DNA of 64,000 nt from Burkholderia diffusa (GCF_001718315.1 NZ_CP013363.1:1240001-1304000); one strand, 5' to 3'; numbered from the stretch's first letter, positions 24,762-35,502 are shown. A program made the numbers and translations. Notes: generated by a model not told the origin, from the letters alone.

Positions 24762-26840
24762 ATGCGCGACCTCCCTCGACTACCGCTTCGCCCGTTCCCG
24801 CCCGTTTCGCTGATGCTGTTCGCCGCCGTCGCGCACGCGCAGGCCGATACGCCCGCCTCGCCGACACCCATGCAAACCACGCCGCTCGCGCCGATCTTCG
24901 TGACCGCGAATCCGCTCGGCGACACCGAGCTGAGCGCACCGACCGCGCAACTGTCCGGCGACGCGCTGACGCGCCGCCAGGCCGATTCGCTCGGCGAGAC
25001 ACTCGACGGCCTGCCCGGCGTGTCGACCACCACCTATGGGCCGATGGTCGGCCGCCCGATCATCCGCGGGATGGACGGCGACCGGATCCGGCTGCTGCAG
25101 AACGGCGTCGCCGCCTACGACGCCTCGTCGCTGTCGTACGACCATGCGGTACCGCAGGATCCGCTGTCGATCGAGCGCATCGAGATCGTGCGCGGACCGG
25201 CCGCGTTGCTGTACGGCGGCAACGCGGTCGGCGGCGTCGTCAACACGATCGACAACCGGATTCCCCGCGAAGCGATCGAAGGCGTGACGGGCGCGCTCGA
25301 CGCGCGCTACGGCGGCGCGAATTCGGTGCGCGCGGGCGCCGCGCAGGTCGAAGGCGGCAACGGCCGCTTCGCGTTCCATGTCGACGCATTCGACCGGGAA
25401 ACGAGCAAGCTGCGGATTCCCGGCTACGCGCGCAGCAGCCGGCAACGGGCGATCGACGATCCCGACACGCCGCAACCGGTCGGCAACGTGCCGAACAGCG
25501 ACGGCCGCGTGCATGGCGGCGCGCTCGGCGCGTCGTACACGTGGGCCGACGGTTTCGCGGGTCTGTCGTACAGCGGCTACGAGTCGAACTACGGCTCCGT
25601 CGCCGAGGACGACGTGCGCCTGCGGATGCGCCAGGAACGCCTTGCGTTCGCGTCCGAGGTGCGCAACCTGAGCGGCCCGTTCACGAAGCTGAAGTTCGAT
25701 TTCGCATACACCGACTATCGTCACAAGGAAGTCAACAACGGCAAGACGGCCACCACCTTCCGCAACCGCGGCTACGAGGCGCGCATCGAGGCGCGGCGTC
25801 GCAGGATCGGCCCGTTCGAAGGCGCGATCGGCGTGCAGTTCGGCCAGAACACGTTCTCCGCGCTCGGCGACGAATTGCTCGTGCCGTCCACGCGCACGAA
25901 CAGCGTCGCGCTGTTCGGTCTGGAGGAATGGCAGGTCGTCCCCGCGCTGAAGCTGAGTCTCGGCGGGCGCCTGGAGCACGTGAAGGTCGATCCCGATCCG
26001 GCCGGCGTCGAGAAATTCGCGCTCGCGCAGCCGCGCGACTTCAATGCCGGCAGCGTATCGGCCGGCGCGCTGTTCTCCCTGACACCCGTGTGGTCGGTCG
26101 CGGCGAACGTCGCATACACGGAACGCGCACCGACCTTCTACGAGTTGTACTCGAACGGCCCGCACGACGCGACCGGCCAGTTCCTGATCGGCAACCCGAA
26201 CGCGTCGAAGGAAAAGGCCGTGTCGACCGACCTGTCGCTACGCTATGCGAGCGGCCCGAACCGCGGCAGCGTCGGCGTGTTCTACAACCGCTTCTCGAAC
26301 TACCTGACCGAGTACAACACGGGCCGCGTCGTGAACGCCGACGGCGAACCGGTCGCGCCCGGCGCCGACGATACGCTCAACGAAGCGATCTATCGCGGCG
26401 TGCGCGCCGAGTTCTACGGCGTCGAACTCGACGGCAAGTGGCGCGCGTTCTCGCGGCGCGGTCACACGGTCGATCTGGAACTGACCGCCGACTACACGCA
26501 TGCACGCAACGTCGACACCGGCCAGCCGCTGCCGCGCATCGCGCCGCTGCGCGCGACGCTCGCGGCCGACTACGGCTACGGCCCATTCGGTGCGCGCGCA
26601 CAGGTCACGCACGCGTGGTCGCAGCACCGCGTACCCGACAACGACTTCCCGACCGACGGCTACACATCGCTCGGCGTGATGCTCACGTACAAGTTCCGCG
26701 TCGGTGCGACGCACTGGCTCGCCTACCTGCGCGGCGACAACCTGACGAACCAGGAGATCCGCTACGCGACCTCGGTCGTGCGCGGTTTCGCGCCTGAAGG
26801 CGGCCGCAGCGTGATGGCCGGACTGCGCACGACGTTCTGA
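24762..26840 (+). CDS. TonB-dependent receptor, ZnuD-like (zinc uptake)
   Basis: A 692-residue outer-membrane receptor. A short signal peptide (about 1-28, ending AVAHA) is followed by a TonB-box-like APIFVTANP. The plug domain contains VGRPIIRGMDGDRIRLLQNG, SLSYDHAVPQDPLSIERIEIVRGP and LLYGGNAVGGVVN, a pattern shared with the ZnuD/ZrlA group. The barrel follows, ending MAGLRTTF with a C-terminal Phe. The Zur-like palindrome upstream strengthens assignment to zinc acquisition. The long His/Asp-rich loops of meningococcal ZnuD are not obvious here, so binding residues may differ. A strong terminator follows, so it is monocistronic. Confidence 0.87.
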   Translation: MRDLPRLPLRPFPPVSLMLFAAVAHAQADTPASPTPMQTTPLAPIFVTANPLGDTELSAPTAQLSGDALTRRQADSLGETLDGLPGVSTTTYGPMVGRPIIRGMDGDRIRLLQNGVAAYDASSLSYDHAVPQDPLSIERIEIVRGPAALLYGGNAVGGVVNTIDNRIPREAIEGVTGALDARYGGANSVRAGAAQVEGGNGRFAFHVDAFDRETSKLRIPGYARSSRQRAIDDPDTPQPVGNVPNSDGRVHGGALGASYTWADGFAGLSYSGYESNYGSVAEDDVRLRMRQERLAFASEVRNLSGPFTKLKFDFAYTDYRHKEVNNGKTATTFRNRGYEARIEARRRRIGPFEGAIGVQFGQNTFSALGDELLVPSTRTNSVALFGLEEWQVVPALKLSLGGRLEHVKVDPDPAGVEKFALAQPRDFNAGSVSAGALFSLTPVWSVAANVAYTERAPTFYELYSNGPHDATGQFLIGNPNASKEKAVSTDLSLRYASGPNRGSVGVFYNRFSNYLTEYNTGRVVNADGEPVAPGADDTLNEAIYRGVRAEFYGVELDGKWRAFSRRGHTVDLELTADYTHARNVDTGQPLPRIAPLRATLAADYGYGPFGARAQVTHAWSQHRVPDNDFPTDGYTSLGVMLTYKFRVGATHWLAYLRGDNLTNQEIRYATSVVRGFAPEGGRSVMAGLRTTF

Positions 26841-26878
26841 TCGAAGGCCCGCGCCGGCGGTCGCGTGCCGGGTCGAAC

Positions 26879-26908
26879 GGGCGCGTATTCGTACGCGCCC
26901 ATTTTTTT
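26879..26908 (+). terminator. intrinsic terminator with TTCG tetraloop
   Basis: GGGCGCGTA-TTCG-TACGCGCCC, a perfect 9-bp stem closed by a stable UUCG-type tetraloop, followed by A and seven Ts. It starts 38 bases after the receptor stop and is the best intrinsic terminator in the window. Confidence 0.92.
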
Positions 26909-27253
26909 CAGGGTCGCATCGCGCGTTCCCGGTCGTCCGAACATAAATACGCGGTTTACCCGCAAATCAACGAACATGCCCATCGGGCGATTTGAACGAT
27001 CGCCCCGAACTTATTAACTTTCATCAAAAAATCGATTTTCATATCCGCGTATGAACGCGACGATCATCGGTAATTCGCGAGCCTCGTTCCGGATCGAGAA
27101 TGACCAATCGGCGGGGGTTCCAGCGAGAAAAAGATAAATATCAGGGTTTTCGATGGGTCAAGAACTATCCGGCATTCCCGTTAATGACGGCACGGGCCTG
27201 CACGCGGACGAACAATAAATTCCCATCGCCAACCACTCGCACAGAGGCACATC
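26909..27253. other. gene-free promoter region before the chemoreceptor
   Basis: An AT-richer 345-base stretch. It contains a small inverted repeat GGGCGAT-N7-ATCGCCC (26985-27005) and A/T tracts near 27010-27040. No gene and no confident promoter box could be assigned. Confidence 0.5.
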
Positions 27254-28891
27254 GTGAAAATCGCCAGAATAACCATCAAGGCAAAACTGCTTGGCGGATT
27301 TGGTTTGCTCGCCGCGGTCGTCGTGGTCGTGTCGGGCATGGCGCTGAAAGCGCTGTCCGATACGAACGACGAGTTTTCCCGGTACATGAACGGCGTCAAC
27401 GCGCGCGCAAACCTGTCCGCGCAAATCCGGACGGCGGTCGACCGGCGCGCCATCGCCGCGCGCAACCTCGTGCTCGTGACCACACCGTCCGACATCCAGA
27501 TCGAACTCGCCGACGTGCAGCAGGCGCACAAGGATGTGCAGGAGCGTCTCGCAAAACTGAAGGACTTGATGGCCAATGCGACTGACACGACCGATCGCGC
27601 ACGCGAGCTGGTCGCCGAGATCGTGCGCGTCGAAGCGAGCTACGGGCCCGTCGCGCTGAACATCGTCGGGCTCGCACAGGCAGGCAAGAAGGACGAGGCG
27701 ACCGCCGACATCGACAATCGTTGCCGTCCGTTGCTCGCGCAACTTGTTCGCGCAACCGATGCGTACGCAACCTACACGCGCGAGCGCGAAGCCCAGATCG
27801 CGCAGGCATTCGCGGATCGCTACATGCTCGAGCGCAACTTGTTGCTGGCGATCTGTGCAATCGCAATCGTGGTCGCGGTCGGCGGCGGCCTGTGGCTGAC
27901 GCGCAAGATCACGGTACCGATCGTTGCGGCGGTGCACGTGGCGCGCACGGTAGCCAATGGCGATCTCGGCAGCCGCATCAGCGTGAGCGGCAACGACGAG
28001 ACCCGCGACCTGCTCGACGCGCTGCACACGATGAATGCGCGGCTGATCGACATCGTCGGCCGCGTGCGCGATTCGTCGAACAGCATCGCGCACGCGGTGG
28101 GCGAGATCGCATCGGGCAACCTCGACCTCAGCCAGCGCACCGAGGAACAGGCCGCATCGCTGCAGGAAACGGCGGCGACGATGGAAGAATTCACGTCGAC
28201 GGTGCGACTGAACGCGGAGAACGCGCAGCAGGCGAGCACGCTTGCCGCGAACGCGTCGGACGTCGCGCAGCGCGGCAGCTCGGTGGTCGGCCGCGTGGTC
28301 GACACGATGACGGAGATCGGCAACAGCTCGTCGAAAATTGCGGACATCACCGGGATCATCGAAGGCATCGCGTTCCAGACCAACATCCTCGCGCTGAACG
28401 CAGCCGTCGAGGCGGCACGCGCGGGCGAACAGGGCCGCGGCTTCGCGGTGGTCGCGAGCGAGGTGCGCAGCCTCGCACAGCGTTCGTCCACGGCCGCGAA
28501 GGAAATCAAGGAACTGATCTCGGCATCGGTGCAGACGATCCAGGACGGTTCGGCGCTCGCGGGTGAAGCCGGCGAGACGATGTCGGACGTGACGCGGGCC
28601 GTCGCGCGCGTCACCGACATCATGGGTGAAATCGCGGCGGCATCGGCCGAACAGAGCCGCGGCATCGACCAGGTGAACCTGACGATCACGCAGATGGACC
28701 AGACGACGCAGCAGAACGCCGCGCTCGTCGAACAGGCCGCGGCCGCGTCGAAATCGCTCGAGGCGCAGGGCCGCGATCTGTCGGAGACGGTGTCCGCGTT
28801 CCGGATGCCGGCCGAAGGACATGCGATGTCGGCACACGCGCGCAAGCACGCGGCCGACAGCGCGTCTCACTGGCGTGCGGCCACCACGTAA
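27254..28891 (+). CDS. methyl-accepting chemotaxis protein
   Basis: A 545-residue chemoreceptor. TM1 (about 9-31) and TM2 (about 196-213) bracket a helical periplasmic four-helix-bundle ligand domain. HAMP follows (about 214-266, [21 protein letters not shown]). The cytoplasmic signalling domain carries the conserved hairpin tip [20 protein letters not shown] and the [18 protein letters not shown] block. The start is GTG 27254 with AGAGG upstream; no ATG fits. There is no CheR-docking pentapeptide at the C-terminus, so methylation would rely on other receptors. The ligand is unknown; no chemotaxis genes are adjacent. Confidence 0.92.
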   Translation: MKIARITIKAKLLGGFGLLAAVVVVVSGMALKALSDTNDEFSRYMNGVNARANLSAQIRTAVDRRAIAARNLVLVTTPSDIQIELADVQQAHKDVQERLAKLKDLMANATDTTDRARELVAEIVRVEASYGPVALNIVGLAQAGKKDEATADIDNRCRPLLAQLVRATDAYATYTREREAQIAQAFADRYMLERNLLLAICAIAIVVAVGGGLWLTRKITVPIVAAVHVARTVANGDLGSRISVSGNDETRDLLDALHTMNARLIDIVGRVRDSSNSIAHAVGEIASGNLDLSQRTEEQAASLQETAATMEEFTSTVRLNAENAQQASTLAANASDVAQRGSSVVGRVVDTMTEIGNSSSKIADITGIIEGIAFQTNILALNAAVEAARAGEQGRGFAVVASEVRSLAQRSSTAAKEIKELISASVQTIQDGSALAGEAGETMSDVTRAVARVTDIMGEIAAASAEQSRGIDQVNLTITQMDQTTQQNAALVEQAAAASKSLEAQGRDLSETVSAFRMPAEGHAMSAHARKHAADSASHWRAATT

Positions 28892-29399
28892 CGCGTCACA
28901 CGGAGCACGATGCGCGGCCGCGCGGACACGGTCCGGCTGCGCATCGCCACCACCTGCGTTCGGACCTGAAACGCCAGGCATCGTGCGGCACACATCCTCT
29001 CGCGCTTCGACACGCGCATCGCGATCGCTCGAAGCAGTCCGGATCGATACGAAACTTGACCGCGCGCGCATGCTCATCGTGTGGGTGGTCCCCGCTTCTG
29101 CGCAGCTGCACTTCTCGTTGGCGATAGTGCTGCGCAATTTCCGGTCCCGCCCGCTTACGTGGAAGCGGCAACGAAGCGGCAAATATTGCAGGCAGACGCG
29201 AATTTTCCGATCGCGGTCATGCACTTTTAAATCATCCGAATGACGAGTATCCTAAAAAAGCACTCCACGTTCGAACGGCGAATCGCGTGCCCTGATTCCC
29301 GTCCATACGTATTGCGGCCCCATCGCGCCATGCGCCGGTGGCGGCGTCCGCCTCACGCCCTGGCCGCACGAACCTTCCCAACCATTCGCAGGAGAGCTG
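28892..29399. other. 508-base intergenic region, no gene seen
   Basis: Between the chemoreceptor and otsA. The open frames here have no plausible start signal or family resemblance. A short AT-rich patch around 29190-29260 may hold the otsA promoter, but no clear -35/-10 pair stands out. Confidence 0.5.
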
Positions 29400-30806
29400 G
29401 TGAGCCGACTCGTCGTCGTATCCAATCGCATTGCAGATCCCCGTAAAGCCGCGGCAGGCGGGCTTGCCGTGGCCGTGAAAGACAGCCTGCAGGAATCGGG
29501 TGGCGTCTGGTTCGGGTGGAGCGGCAGGCTGCGCGGCGACGGCGAGCGCCCCGCGCACAGCGACGACGTGCAGATCCAGAATGTCGGCGGCATCCAGCTC
29601 GCAACGATCGATCTCGATCCACAGGATTACGACGCGTATTACCTCGGCTACTCGAACAACGTGCTGTGGCCGGTGTTCCACTACCGCCTCGACCTCGCGC
29701 AGTTCGACCGGCGCTTCGCGGACGGTTATCGGCGCGTGAACCAGCTGTTCGCGCGCAAGCTGAGCACCCTTCTACGCCCCGACGATGTCGTCTGGGTCCA
29801 CGACTACCAGTTGATTCCGCTTGCGGCCGAGCTGCGTGCGATGGGCTGCACGAATCCGATCGGCTTCTTCCTGCACATTCCGATGCCGCCGCCGCCGATC
29901 ATGGCCGCGATCCCGGAGCACGAATGGCTGATGCGCTCGCTGTTCGCCTACGATCTCGTCGGTTTCCAGACCGAGTCGGATCTGCTTCACTTCGAGCACT
30001 ACGTCGAGGCGGAAGCCGGCGCCGCGCGGCTGCCGGACGGCCGCCTGCAAGCGTTCGGCCGCACGCTGTCGGCCGGTGCATTCCCGATCGGCATCAACGT
30101 CGACGAATTCGCGGCGCTCGCGGAAAACCGCGACGGCATCGACATGTTCGAGCGGATGCGCGACGAGTATTCGCGCCGCCAGCTGCTCGTCGGCGTCGAC
30201 CGGCTCGACTACACGAAGGGGCTGCCGCAGCGCGTGCACGCGTTCCGTCAGTTGCTCGAACAATATCCGGAGAACCGCGACCGCGCGACGCTGATCCAGA
30301 TCGCCGCGCCGAGCCGCGAGGATCTCGGCGCGTACGACGATCTGCGGCGCGAGATGGACAGCCTGTGCGGCGCGATCAACGGCGATTACGGCGAACTCGA
30401 GTGGATGCCGATGCGCTACATCCACCGCACGGTCGCGCGCAAGCGCTTGCCGGGCCTCTACCGCGCGAGCCGCGTCGCGCTCGTCACGCCGCTGCGTGAC
30501 GGGATGAACCTGGTCGCGAAGGAGTTTCTCGCCGCGCAGGACGAGGCCGATCCGGGCGTGCTGGTGCTGTCGCGTTTCGCGGGCGCCGCCGAGCAACTGA
30601 AGCCCGCACTGCTCGTCAATCCATACGACACGCAAGGCACCGCGCAGGCGATCCAGCGCGCGCTCACGATGCCGCTCGACGAGCGTCGCCAGCGTCACGA
30701 CGCGCTGATGGCGATCGTGCGCAAGACCGACGTGCACTGGTGGCGCACACGCTTTCTCGACGCGCTCGCCGAAGCGGCGGAAGTCGCCTCCGCGACCGCG
30801 TCCTGA
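29400..30806 (+). CDS. otsA: alpha,alpha-trehalose-phosphate synthase (UDP-forming)
   Basis: A 468-residue GT20 enzyme making trehalose-6-phosphate from UDP-glucose and glucose-6-phosphate. Conserved blocks are VVVSNRIAD at the N-terminus, YLGYSNNVLWPVFHYR, VWVHDYQLIPLA, FFLHIPMPPP, the phosphate/nucleotide site GVDRLDYTKGLPQR and ALVTPLRDGMNLVAKEF. Length matches E. coli OtsA (474). The start is GTG 29400 with CAGGAG upstream. The usual partner otsB (phosphatase) is not in the window, so phosphate removal must be encoded elsewhere. Expected role: osmotic and stress protection. Confidence 0.95.
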   Translation: MSRLVVVSNRIADPRKAAAGGLAVAVKDSLQESGGVWFGWSGRLRGDGERPAHSDDVQIQNVGGIQLATIDLDPQDYDAYYLGYSNNVLWPVFHYRLDLAQFDRRFADGYRRVNQLFARKLSTLLRPDDVVWVHDYQLIPLAAELRAMGCTNPIGFFLHIPMPPPPIMAAIPEHEWLMRSLFAYDLVGFQTESDLLHFEHYVEAEAGAARLPDGRLQAFGRTLSAGAFPIGINVDEFAALAENRDGIDMFERMRDEYSRRQLLVGVDRLDYTKGLPQRVHAFRQLLEQYPENRDRATLIQIAAPSREDLGAYDDLRREMDSLCGAINGDYGELEWMPMRYIHRTVARKRLPGLYRASRVALVTPLRDGMNLVAKEFLAAQDEADPGVLVLSRFAGAAEQLKPALLVNPYDTQGTAQAIQRALTMPLDERRQRHDALMAIVRKTDVHWWRTRFLDALAEAAEVASATAS

Positions 30807-30828
30807 CGCACCGACGCCAGCCGCACGC

Positions 30829-31296
30829 TCACACGCCGGTCGTCTCGCGGTCGAGCACCGTGCCATTCACGTCCCGCACCGCTACCGAGATCGGAATGCC
30901 TTCACGCATGCTCTCGGTCACCACGCAATACGCATCGAATCCGTCGAGCATGCGCGTCGCCGCCGCGAGATCGGCCCATGCCTTGCCGACCGACAGCGTC
31001 ACGGCCATCGCGCCCACGCGCACCCTGCCCGCTTCGTTCTGCACCATGTCGACGTCGATGTGCGCGGTGACCGGCTGCGGATCGACGCGCTGTTTCTCGA
31101 GGGCGAACAACAGGCTCGCCGCGAGGCAGCTCGCGACCGCCGCGGCCAGCAGCCGGACGGGGTTCGGGCCGCGCCCGGCGCCGAGCGGCGGCGGCTCGTC
31201 GGTGAGCACCGGCGAAAGCTCGGTGCCGGCAAACGTGACTTCGAAACTGAAACGCGCATGCTGCGCGACATCGACCGATACGTGCGCCTCGCTCAT
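30829..31296 (-). CDS. OsmC-family protein
   Basis: A 155-residue OsmC/YhfA-type protein, in the family a thiol-dependent peroxidase that reduces organic hydroperoxides. Two cysteines are at the family positions: VASCLAAS after the first helix and DAYCVVTESM in the C-terminal half. The loop LGAGRGPNPVRLLAAAV is typical. ATG 31296 follows CGGAG. It lies head to tail with the FtsH-type gene upstream (124 bases) and converges on otsA with only 22 bases between stops. The grouping of OtsA, OsmC and FtsH suggests a general stress neighbourhood. Confidence 0.88.
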   Translation of the reverse strand: MSEAHVSVDVAQHARFSFEVTFAGTELSPVLTDEPPPLGAGRGPNPVRLLAAAVASCLAASLLFALEKQRVDPQPVTAHIDVDMVQNEAGRVRVGAMAVTLSVGKAWADLAAATRMLDGFDAYCVVTESMREGIPISVAVRDVNGTVLDRETTGV

Positions 31297-31420
31297 GGCG
31301 ACTCCGTGACTGGAAAAGGAGAAACGAAACGCCGGCGCAACGCCGCGCCGGCAAGGTTGAATCTCGGCGACGGCACGGCGCGATCGTGGCCACCCGCCGG
31401 CTGCGCGACAGGCCCGCGCT

Positions 31421-33388
31421 TCAGCGTTCCGGTTCGCGCGGCGGCCCGTATGCGACGAAATCGCGCTCGATCGCCGACGCCTGCTCCGGCGCATTCGCGC
31501 CCGCGCAAGGCGCGCGATCGGTCGGGGATGGCGCGGCGTCAGGCGTCTCGCGCCCGTCGATCAGCGCCTGCAGCGCATCGCGTTCGAGCACCTCGCACGC
31601 GAGCAGCCGCCGTGCGATCCGCTCGAGCGCGTCGCGACGTTCCCCGAGCGTCGACGCGACGCGCGCATGCGCATCGGTCAGCAGCGTATGCACCTCGTCG
31701 TCGATCATCCGTGCGGTGTGTTCGCTGCAGCGCCCCTCGCCCGCATGCCACGCGCCCGGCATGCCGGTGCGCGCATCGCCGTCGTCGAAGCTCACCAGCC
31801 CGATCCGCTCGCTCATCCCGTACTGCATGACCATGTGGCGCGCCATCGCGGTCGCGCGCTCGAGATCGTTCTGCGCGCCCGTCGATACGTCGCCGAACAC
31901 GAGTTCTTCCGCGACACGCCCGCCGAGCAGCGCATCGATCCGGTCGAGCAGCTCGCTCCTGCGCAGCACGTAACGATCCTCGGTCGGCACCTGCTGCGTA
32001 TAGCCGAGCGCGGCCACGCCGCGCGGAATGATCGATACCTTCTTCACCGGATCGCAATACGCGCGGCTTTCCGCGACGAGCGCATGGCCGGCCTCGTGAT
32101 AGGCGATGGTTAGCTTCTCCTGCGCGTTCATCACGCGGCTCTTGCGCTCGAGGCCGGTCAGCGCGCGATCGATCGCCTCGTCGAAGTCGTCCATCCCGAT
32201 CGCCGGCTTGCCGCGTTCCGCCGCATGCAGCGCGGCCTCGTTGACGACGTTCGCGAGATCGGCGCCGACAAAGCCCGGCGTGCGCGACGCGAGTTCGCCG
32301 AGATCGACGTCGGCCGCGAGCTTCACGCGCTTCACGTGCACGCCGAGTATCTGGCGGCGGCCGTTCACGTCGGGCCGGTCGATCGCGATGTGACGGTCGA
32401 AGCGGCCGGGGCGCAGCAGCGCGGGATCGAGAATCTCCGGCCGGTTGGTCGCGGCCATGATGATCACGCCGGAGCCGGCCTGGAAGCCGTCCATCTCGAC
32501 GAGCAGCTGGTTGAGCGTCTGCTCGCGCTCGTCATTGCCCGACATCGGCCCGACGCCGCGCACCTTGCCGAGCGCATCGAGCTCATCGACGAACACGATG
32601 CACGGCGCTCTTTGCTGCGCCTGCTCGAACAGGTCGCGCACGCGTGCCGCGCCGACGCCAACGAACATCTCGACGAACGCCGAGCCGCTGATCGAGAAGA
32701 ACGGCACGGCCGCCTCGCCGGCCACCGCGCGCGCGAGCAGCGTCTTGCCGGTACCGGGAGCGCCGACGACCAGCACGCCCTTCGGAATCTTGCCGCCGAG
32801 CCGCTGGTAGCGATCGGGATCGCGCAGGAACGCAACAAGCTGCTGCAGCTCGGCCTTTGCTTCGTCGATGCCGGCGATGTCGTCGAACGTGATGCCGGTT
32901 TCCTGCTGCACGTATACGCGTGCGCGGCTCTTGCCCATTCCGGTGAAATCCTGCAGCCCGCCTCGCTTGCGCAGCATCAGGTTCCAGATGAACACGAACG
33001 CGACGAGCGGCACCAGCCACGACGCGAGCGACGTGATCCAGCCTGTGTCGGACGTGCCGTGAAAACGAATGCCGGCGGCGGTCAGCGTGTCGATCAGTTG
33101 CGGATCGGTCACGCGATTGGTGGCAAAGCGCGGCGGCGTGCCATCCGACTTCACGGCCGCGACTTCGGACGCCGGCAGCATCGCGCCGGCTTGCGGCATC
33201 GTCAGCGTGCCCGTGATCGTCGTCGATCCTATCTCGAGATCGTCGACGAGCCGCGCGGCGACGAGCCGATGGAAATCGCTGTATGCGATCAGCGTCGACG
33301 CCGGGCGCAGCATCACCAGTTGCGCGGCGAACAGCACGAAGAAGCCCGCCGCGATCAGCAATCCTGCGTAGTCGAGTTTCCTGTCCAT
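31421..33388 (-). CDS. FtsH-family membrane AAA+ zinc metalloprotease (accessory paralogue)
   Basis: A 655-residue inner-membrane protease. TM1 (about 8-28) and TM2 (about 118-137) flank a periplasmic domain. The AAA+ module has Walker A GAPGTGKT (209-216), pore loop MFVGVG (241-246), Walker B FVDELDAL and the SRH segment [19 protein letters not shown]. The M41 protease site is HEAGH (431-435), with a distal Asp in [10 protein letters not shown]. The housekeeping ftsH normally sits between rrmJ and folP. This copy instead neighbours stress genes and diverges in the periplasmic domain, so it is probably a second, conditionally expressed FtsH. A Pho-box-like promoter points at it. Confidence 0.93.
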   Translation of the reverse strand: MDRKLDYAGLLIAAGFFVLFAAQLVMLRPASTLIAYSDFHRLVAARLVDDLEIGSTTITGTLTMPQAGAMLPASEVAAVKSDGTPPRFATNRVTDPQLIDTLTAAGIRFHGTSDTGWITSLASWLVPLVAFVFIWNLMLRKRGGLQDFTGMGKSRARVYVQQETGITFDDIAGIDEAKAELQQLVAFLRDPDRYQRLGGKIPKGVLVVGAPGTGKTLLARAVAGEAAVPFFSISGSAFVEMFVGVGAARVRDLFEQAQQRAPCIVFVDELDALGKVRGVGPMSGNDEREQTLNQLLVEMDGFQAGSGVIIMAATNRPEILDPALLRPGRFDRHIAIDRPDVNGRRQILGVHVKRVKLAADVDLGELASRTPGFVGADLANVVNEAALHAAERGKPAIGMDDFDEAIDRALTGLERKSRVMNAQEKLTIAYHEAGHALVAESRAYCDPVKKVSIIPRGVAALGYTQQVPTEDRYVLRRSELLDRIDALLGGRVAEELVFGDVSTGAQNDLERATAMARHMVMQYGMSERIGLVSFDDGDARTGMPGAWHAGEGRCSEHTARMIDDEVHTLLTDAHARVASTLGERRDALERIARRLLACEVLERDALQALIDGRETPDAAPSPTDRAPCAGANAPEQASAIERDFVAYGPPREPER

Positions 33389-33652
33389 GGCATCGGGCCG
33401 GCCGGGCGCACCGCCGTGCGCTTATGCCGGTCCGCGCGCCGGGCCGGCACGCGGCATCGGCAGCCGCGCGCATACGGAATGCGTCCGCGTCATCGTCGCC
33501 TCGTTTCGTCGCATGAATGACATCGCGAACGCGCGCCACGCGCCGTTCGCGCGGACGACGCACGGCAGCGCGCCGCCCGTGATTCAAGTCTAGTTCGCGC
33601 GCACGCGTCGCGCATCGTCCGACAAACAGCTTTCATCGAGGCCGCCCGACGC

Positions 33653-33685
33653 GTTATAGTCGCGTTCATGACATTTTCGTGACAG
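33653..33685 (-). promoter_or_regulatory. Pho-box-like promoter directed toward the FtsH-type gene
   Basis: Read on the minus strand: CTGTCAC-GAAA-ATGTCAT (33685-33668), two 7-mers spaced by 4 as in PhoB boxes, then 9 bases, then TATAAC (33658-33653) as a -10. This is close to the E. coli phoA layout. It lies 265 bases from the FtsH start and 115 bases upstream of the divergent acid phosphatase. The remainder of 33389-33800 holds no gene. Confidence 0.55.
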
Positions 33686-33800
33686 TCGGTATCGCCCCGC
33701 TCGGGCGAGCCGCCGGCCGTTGCGTCCATCCCGCGTCGCGGCAGGCCGCGCGACGCTGCCGCGCATCGAACGACAACCATCCATCCGAGGAGCTCACGAC

Positions 33801-35465
33801 GTGAACGACACACCCGATCGCCCCGACGACCTTCCCGTTGATCCCGAGCGCCGCCGCATGCTCGGCGGCCTCGCCGCGCTCGGCGCCGGCGTCGCGCTCG
33901 GCGGCTGCGAGACCACACCGGGTGGCGCGCCGCGTTCCGCCGCCGATCTGCGGCTCGACGAAGCGCTGCGTCGGCAGGTGCGCCACATCGTCGTGATCTA
34001 TGCGGAGAACCGCAGCTTCTCGAACCTGTACGGCGATTTCCCGGGCGTGCGCTACCCGCTGAGCGACGTGCGGCCCGAGCATGCGCAGCAGCTCGATCGC
34101 GACGGCAAGACGCCGTTGCCCGTGCTGCCGAAAATCTGGGGCGGGCTCGTGCCGCAGGCGCAGGAAGTGGACGGCAAGCGCTACGCGATCGCCGAGCGCG
34201 ACATCGACAAGCTGCCCAACGCGCCGTTCCGAATCGCCGACGCGCAAGGCAAGCCGCTGCCGAACGGCGTGATCACCCGCGACCTGTGGCATCGCTTCTA
34301 TCAGAACCAGATGCAGATCGCCGGCGGCCGCAACAACCAGTTCGCCGCATGGGCCGATTCCGGCGGCCTCGTGATGGGCCATTACCGCAATTCCGCCGAT
34401 ACGCTGCGACTGTGGAACCTCGCGCGGCAATACACGCTGTGCGACAACTTCTTCATGGCCGCTTTCGGCGGTTCGTGGCTGAACCACATGTTCCTGATTT
34501 CCGCGCAGCCGCCGATCTATCCGGACGCGCACAAGCATCCGCAGGCGGCGAAGCTGCTGTCGAAGGTGGACGGCGACGATCCGGCCGGCACGCGGCTGAC
34601 GCTTGCCGCCGATTCGCCGGCGTCCGCGCTCGACGGCCCGCCGAAGTTCGCGGTCGACGGCCCGCTGACACCCGACGGCTACGGCGTCAACACGATGGCG
34701 CCGCCGTACCAGCCGAGCTACGTGCCGCCGGCCGATCCCGGCAACGCCGCATACGCGGATCCGGCCGACCATCGCGTGATCCCGCCGCAAGGCCATGCGA
34801 CGATCGGCGACCGCCTGTCGGAGAAGAATGTCGACTGGGCGTGGTACAGCGGCGCGTGGCAATACGCGCTCGAGCACCGCGACACGGGCACGGTGCCGGA
34901 TTTCCAGTACCACCACCAGCCGTTCAACTACTTCGCGAACTATGCGCCCGGCACCGAAGCCCGCCGCAAGCACCTGCGCGACGCGGGCCTCGGCGACGAG
35001 CCGTCGACCAACCGCTTCATCGCCGACATCGATGCGGGCCGCCTGCCGGCCGTCGCGTTCTACAAGCCGCAGGGCAACCTGAACATGCACGCGGGTTATG
35101 CGGACGTCGAATCGGGCGATCGCCACATCGCGAACGTAATCGAACGCATCCGGCGCGGCCCGCAGTGGGAAAACACCGTGATCGTGATGACGCACGACGA
35201 GAACGGCGGCTGGTGGGATCACGTCGCGCCGCCGGTCGGCGACCGCTGGGGCCCTGGTTCGCGGATTCCCGCGCTCGTGATCTCGCCGTTCGCGAAGAAG
35301 GGTTATGTCGACCACACGATGTACGACACGAATTCGATCCTGCGCTTCATCAGCCGCGTGCATGGGCTCACGCCGCTCGACGGCGTCGCCGCGCGCGACA
35401 AGGCGTTCGCGTCGCGCGGCGCGACGCCGCCGGGCGACCTGACAAACGCGCTCGATCTCGGCTGA
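33801..35465 (+). CDS. Tat-exported acid phosphatase / phospholipase C-superfamily phosphoesterase (AcpA-like)
   Basis: A 554-residue exported phosphoesterase. The start is GTG 33801 with GAGGAG 8 bases upstream. Residues 18-38 give an RRRMLGG Tat-like motif followed by a hydrophobic stretch and lipobox ALGGC, suggesting a Tat lipoprotein. Catalytic motifs are HIVVIYAENRSFSNLYG (metal and nucleophile Ser/Thr region) near residue 65, MHAGYADVESGDRHI, and MTHDENGGWWDHVAPP, which resembles the AcpA/PLC family's late metal site. The C-terminus ends TNALDLG. Likely substrates are phosphate monoesters or phospholipids outside the cytoplasm. A Pho-box-like element lies upstream, although its -10 points the other way. 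Confidence 0.88.
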   Translation: MNDTPDRPDDLPVDPERRRMLGGLAALGAGVALGGCETTPGGAPRSAADLRLDEALRRQVRHIVVIYAENRSFSNLYGDFPGVRYPLSDVRPEHAQQLDRDGKTPLPVLPKIWGGLVPQAQEVDGKRYAIAERDIDKLPNAPFRIADAQGKPLPNGVITRDLWHRFYQNQMQIAGGRNNQFAAWADSGGLVMGHYRNSADTLRLWNLARQYTLCDNFFMAAFGGSWLNHMFLISAQPPIYPDAHKHPQAAKLLSKVDGDDPAGTRLTLAADSPASALDGPPKFAVDGPLTPDGYGVNTMAPPYQPSYVPPADPGNAAYADPADHRVIPPQGHATIGDRLSEKNVDWAWYSGAWQYALEHRDTGTVPDFQYHHQPFNYFANYAPGTEARRKHLRDAGLGDEPSTNRFIADIDAGRLPAVAFYKPQGNLNMHAGYADVESGDRHIANVIERIRRGPQWENTVIVMTHDENGGWWDHVAPPVGDRWGPGSRIPALVISPFAKKGYVDHTMYDTNSILRFISRVHGLTPLDGVAARDKAFASRGATPPGDLTNALDLG

Positions 35466-35502
35466 CAGTCGTTCGACGTCGCTCCAACGTCCGCCAGAAA
35501 CG

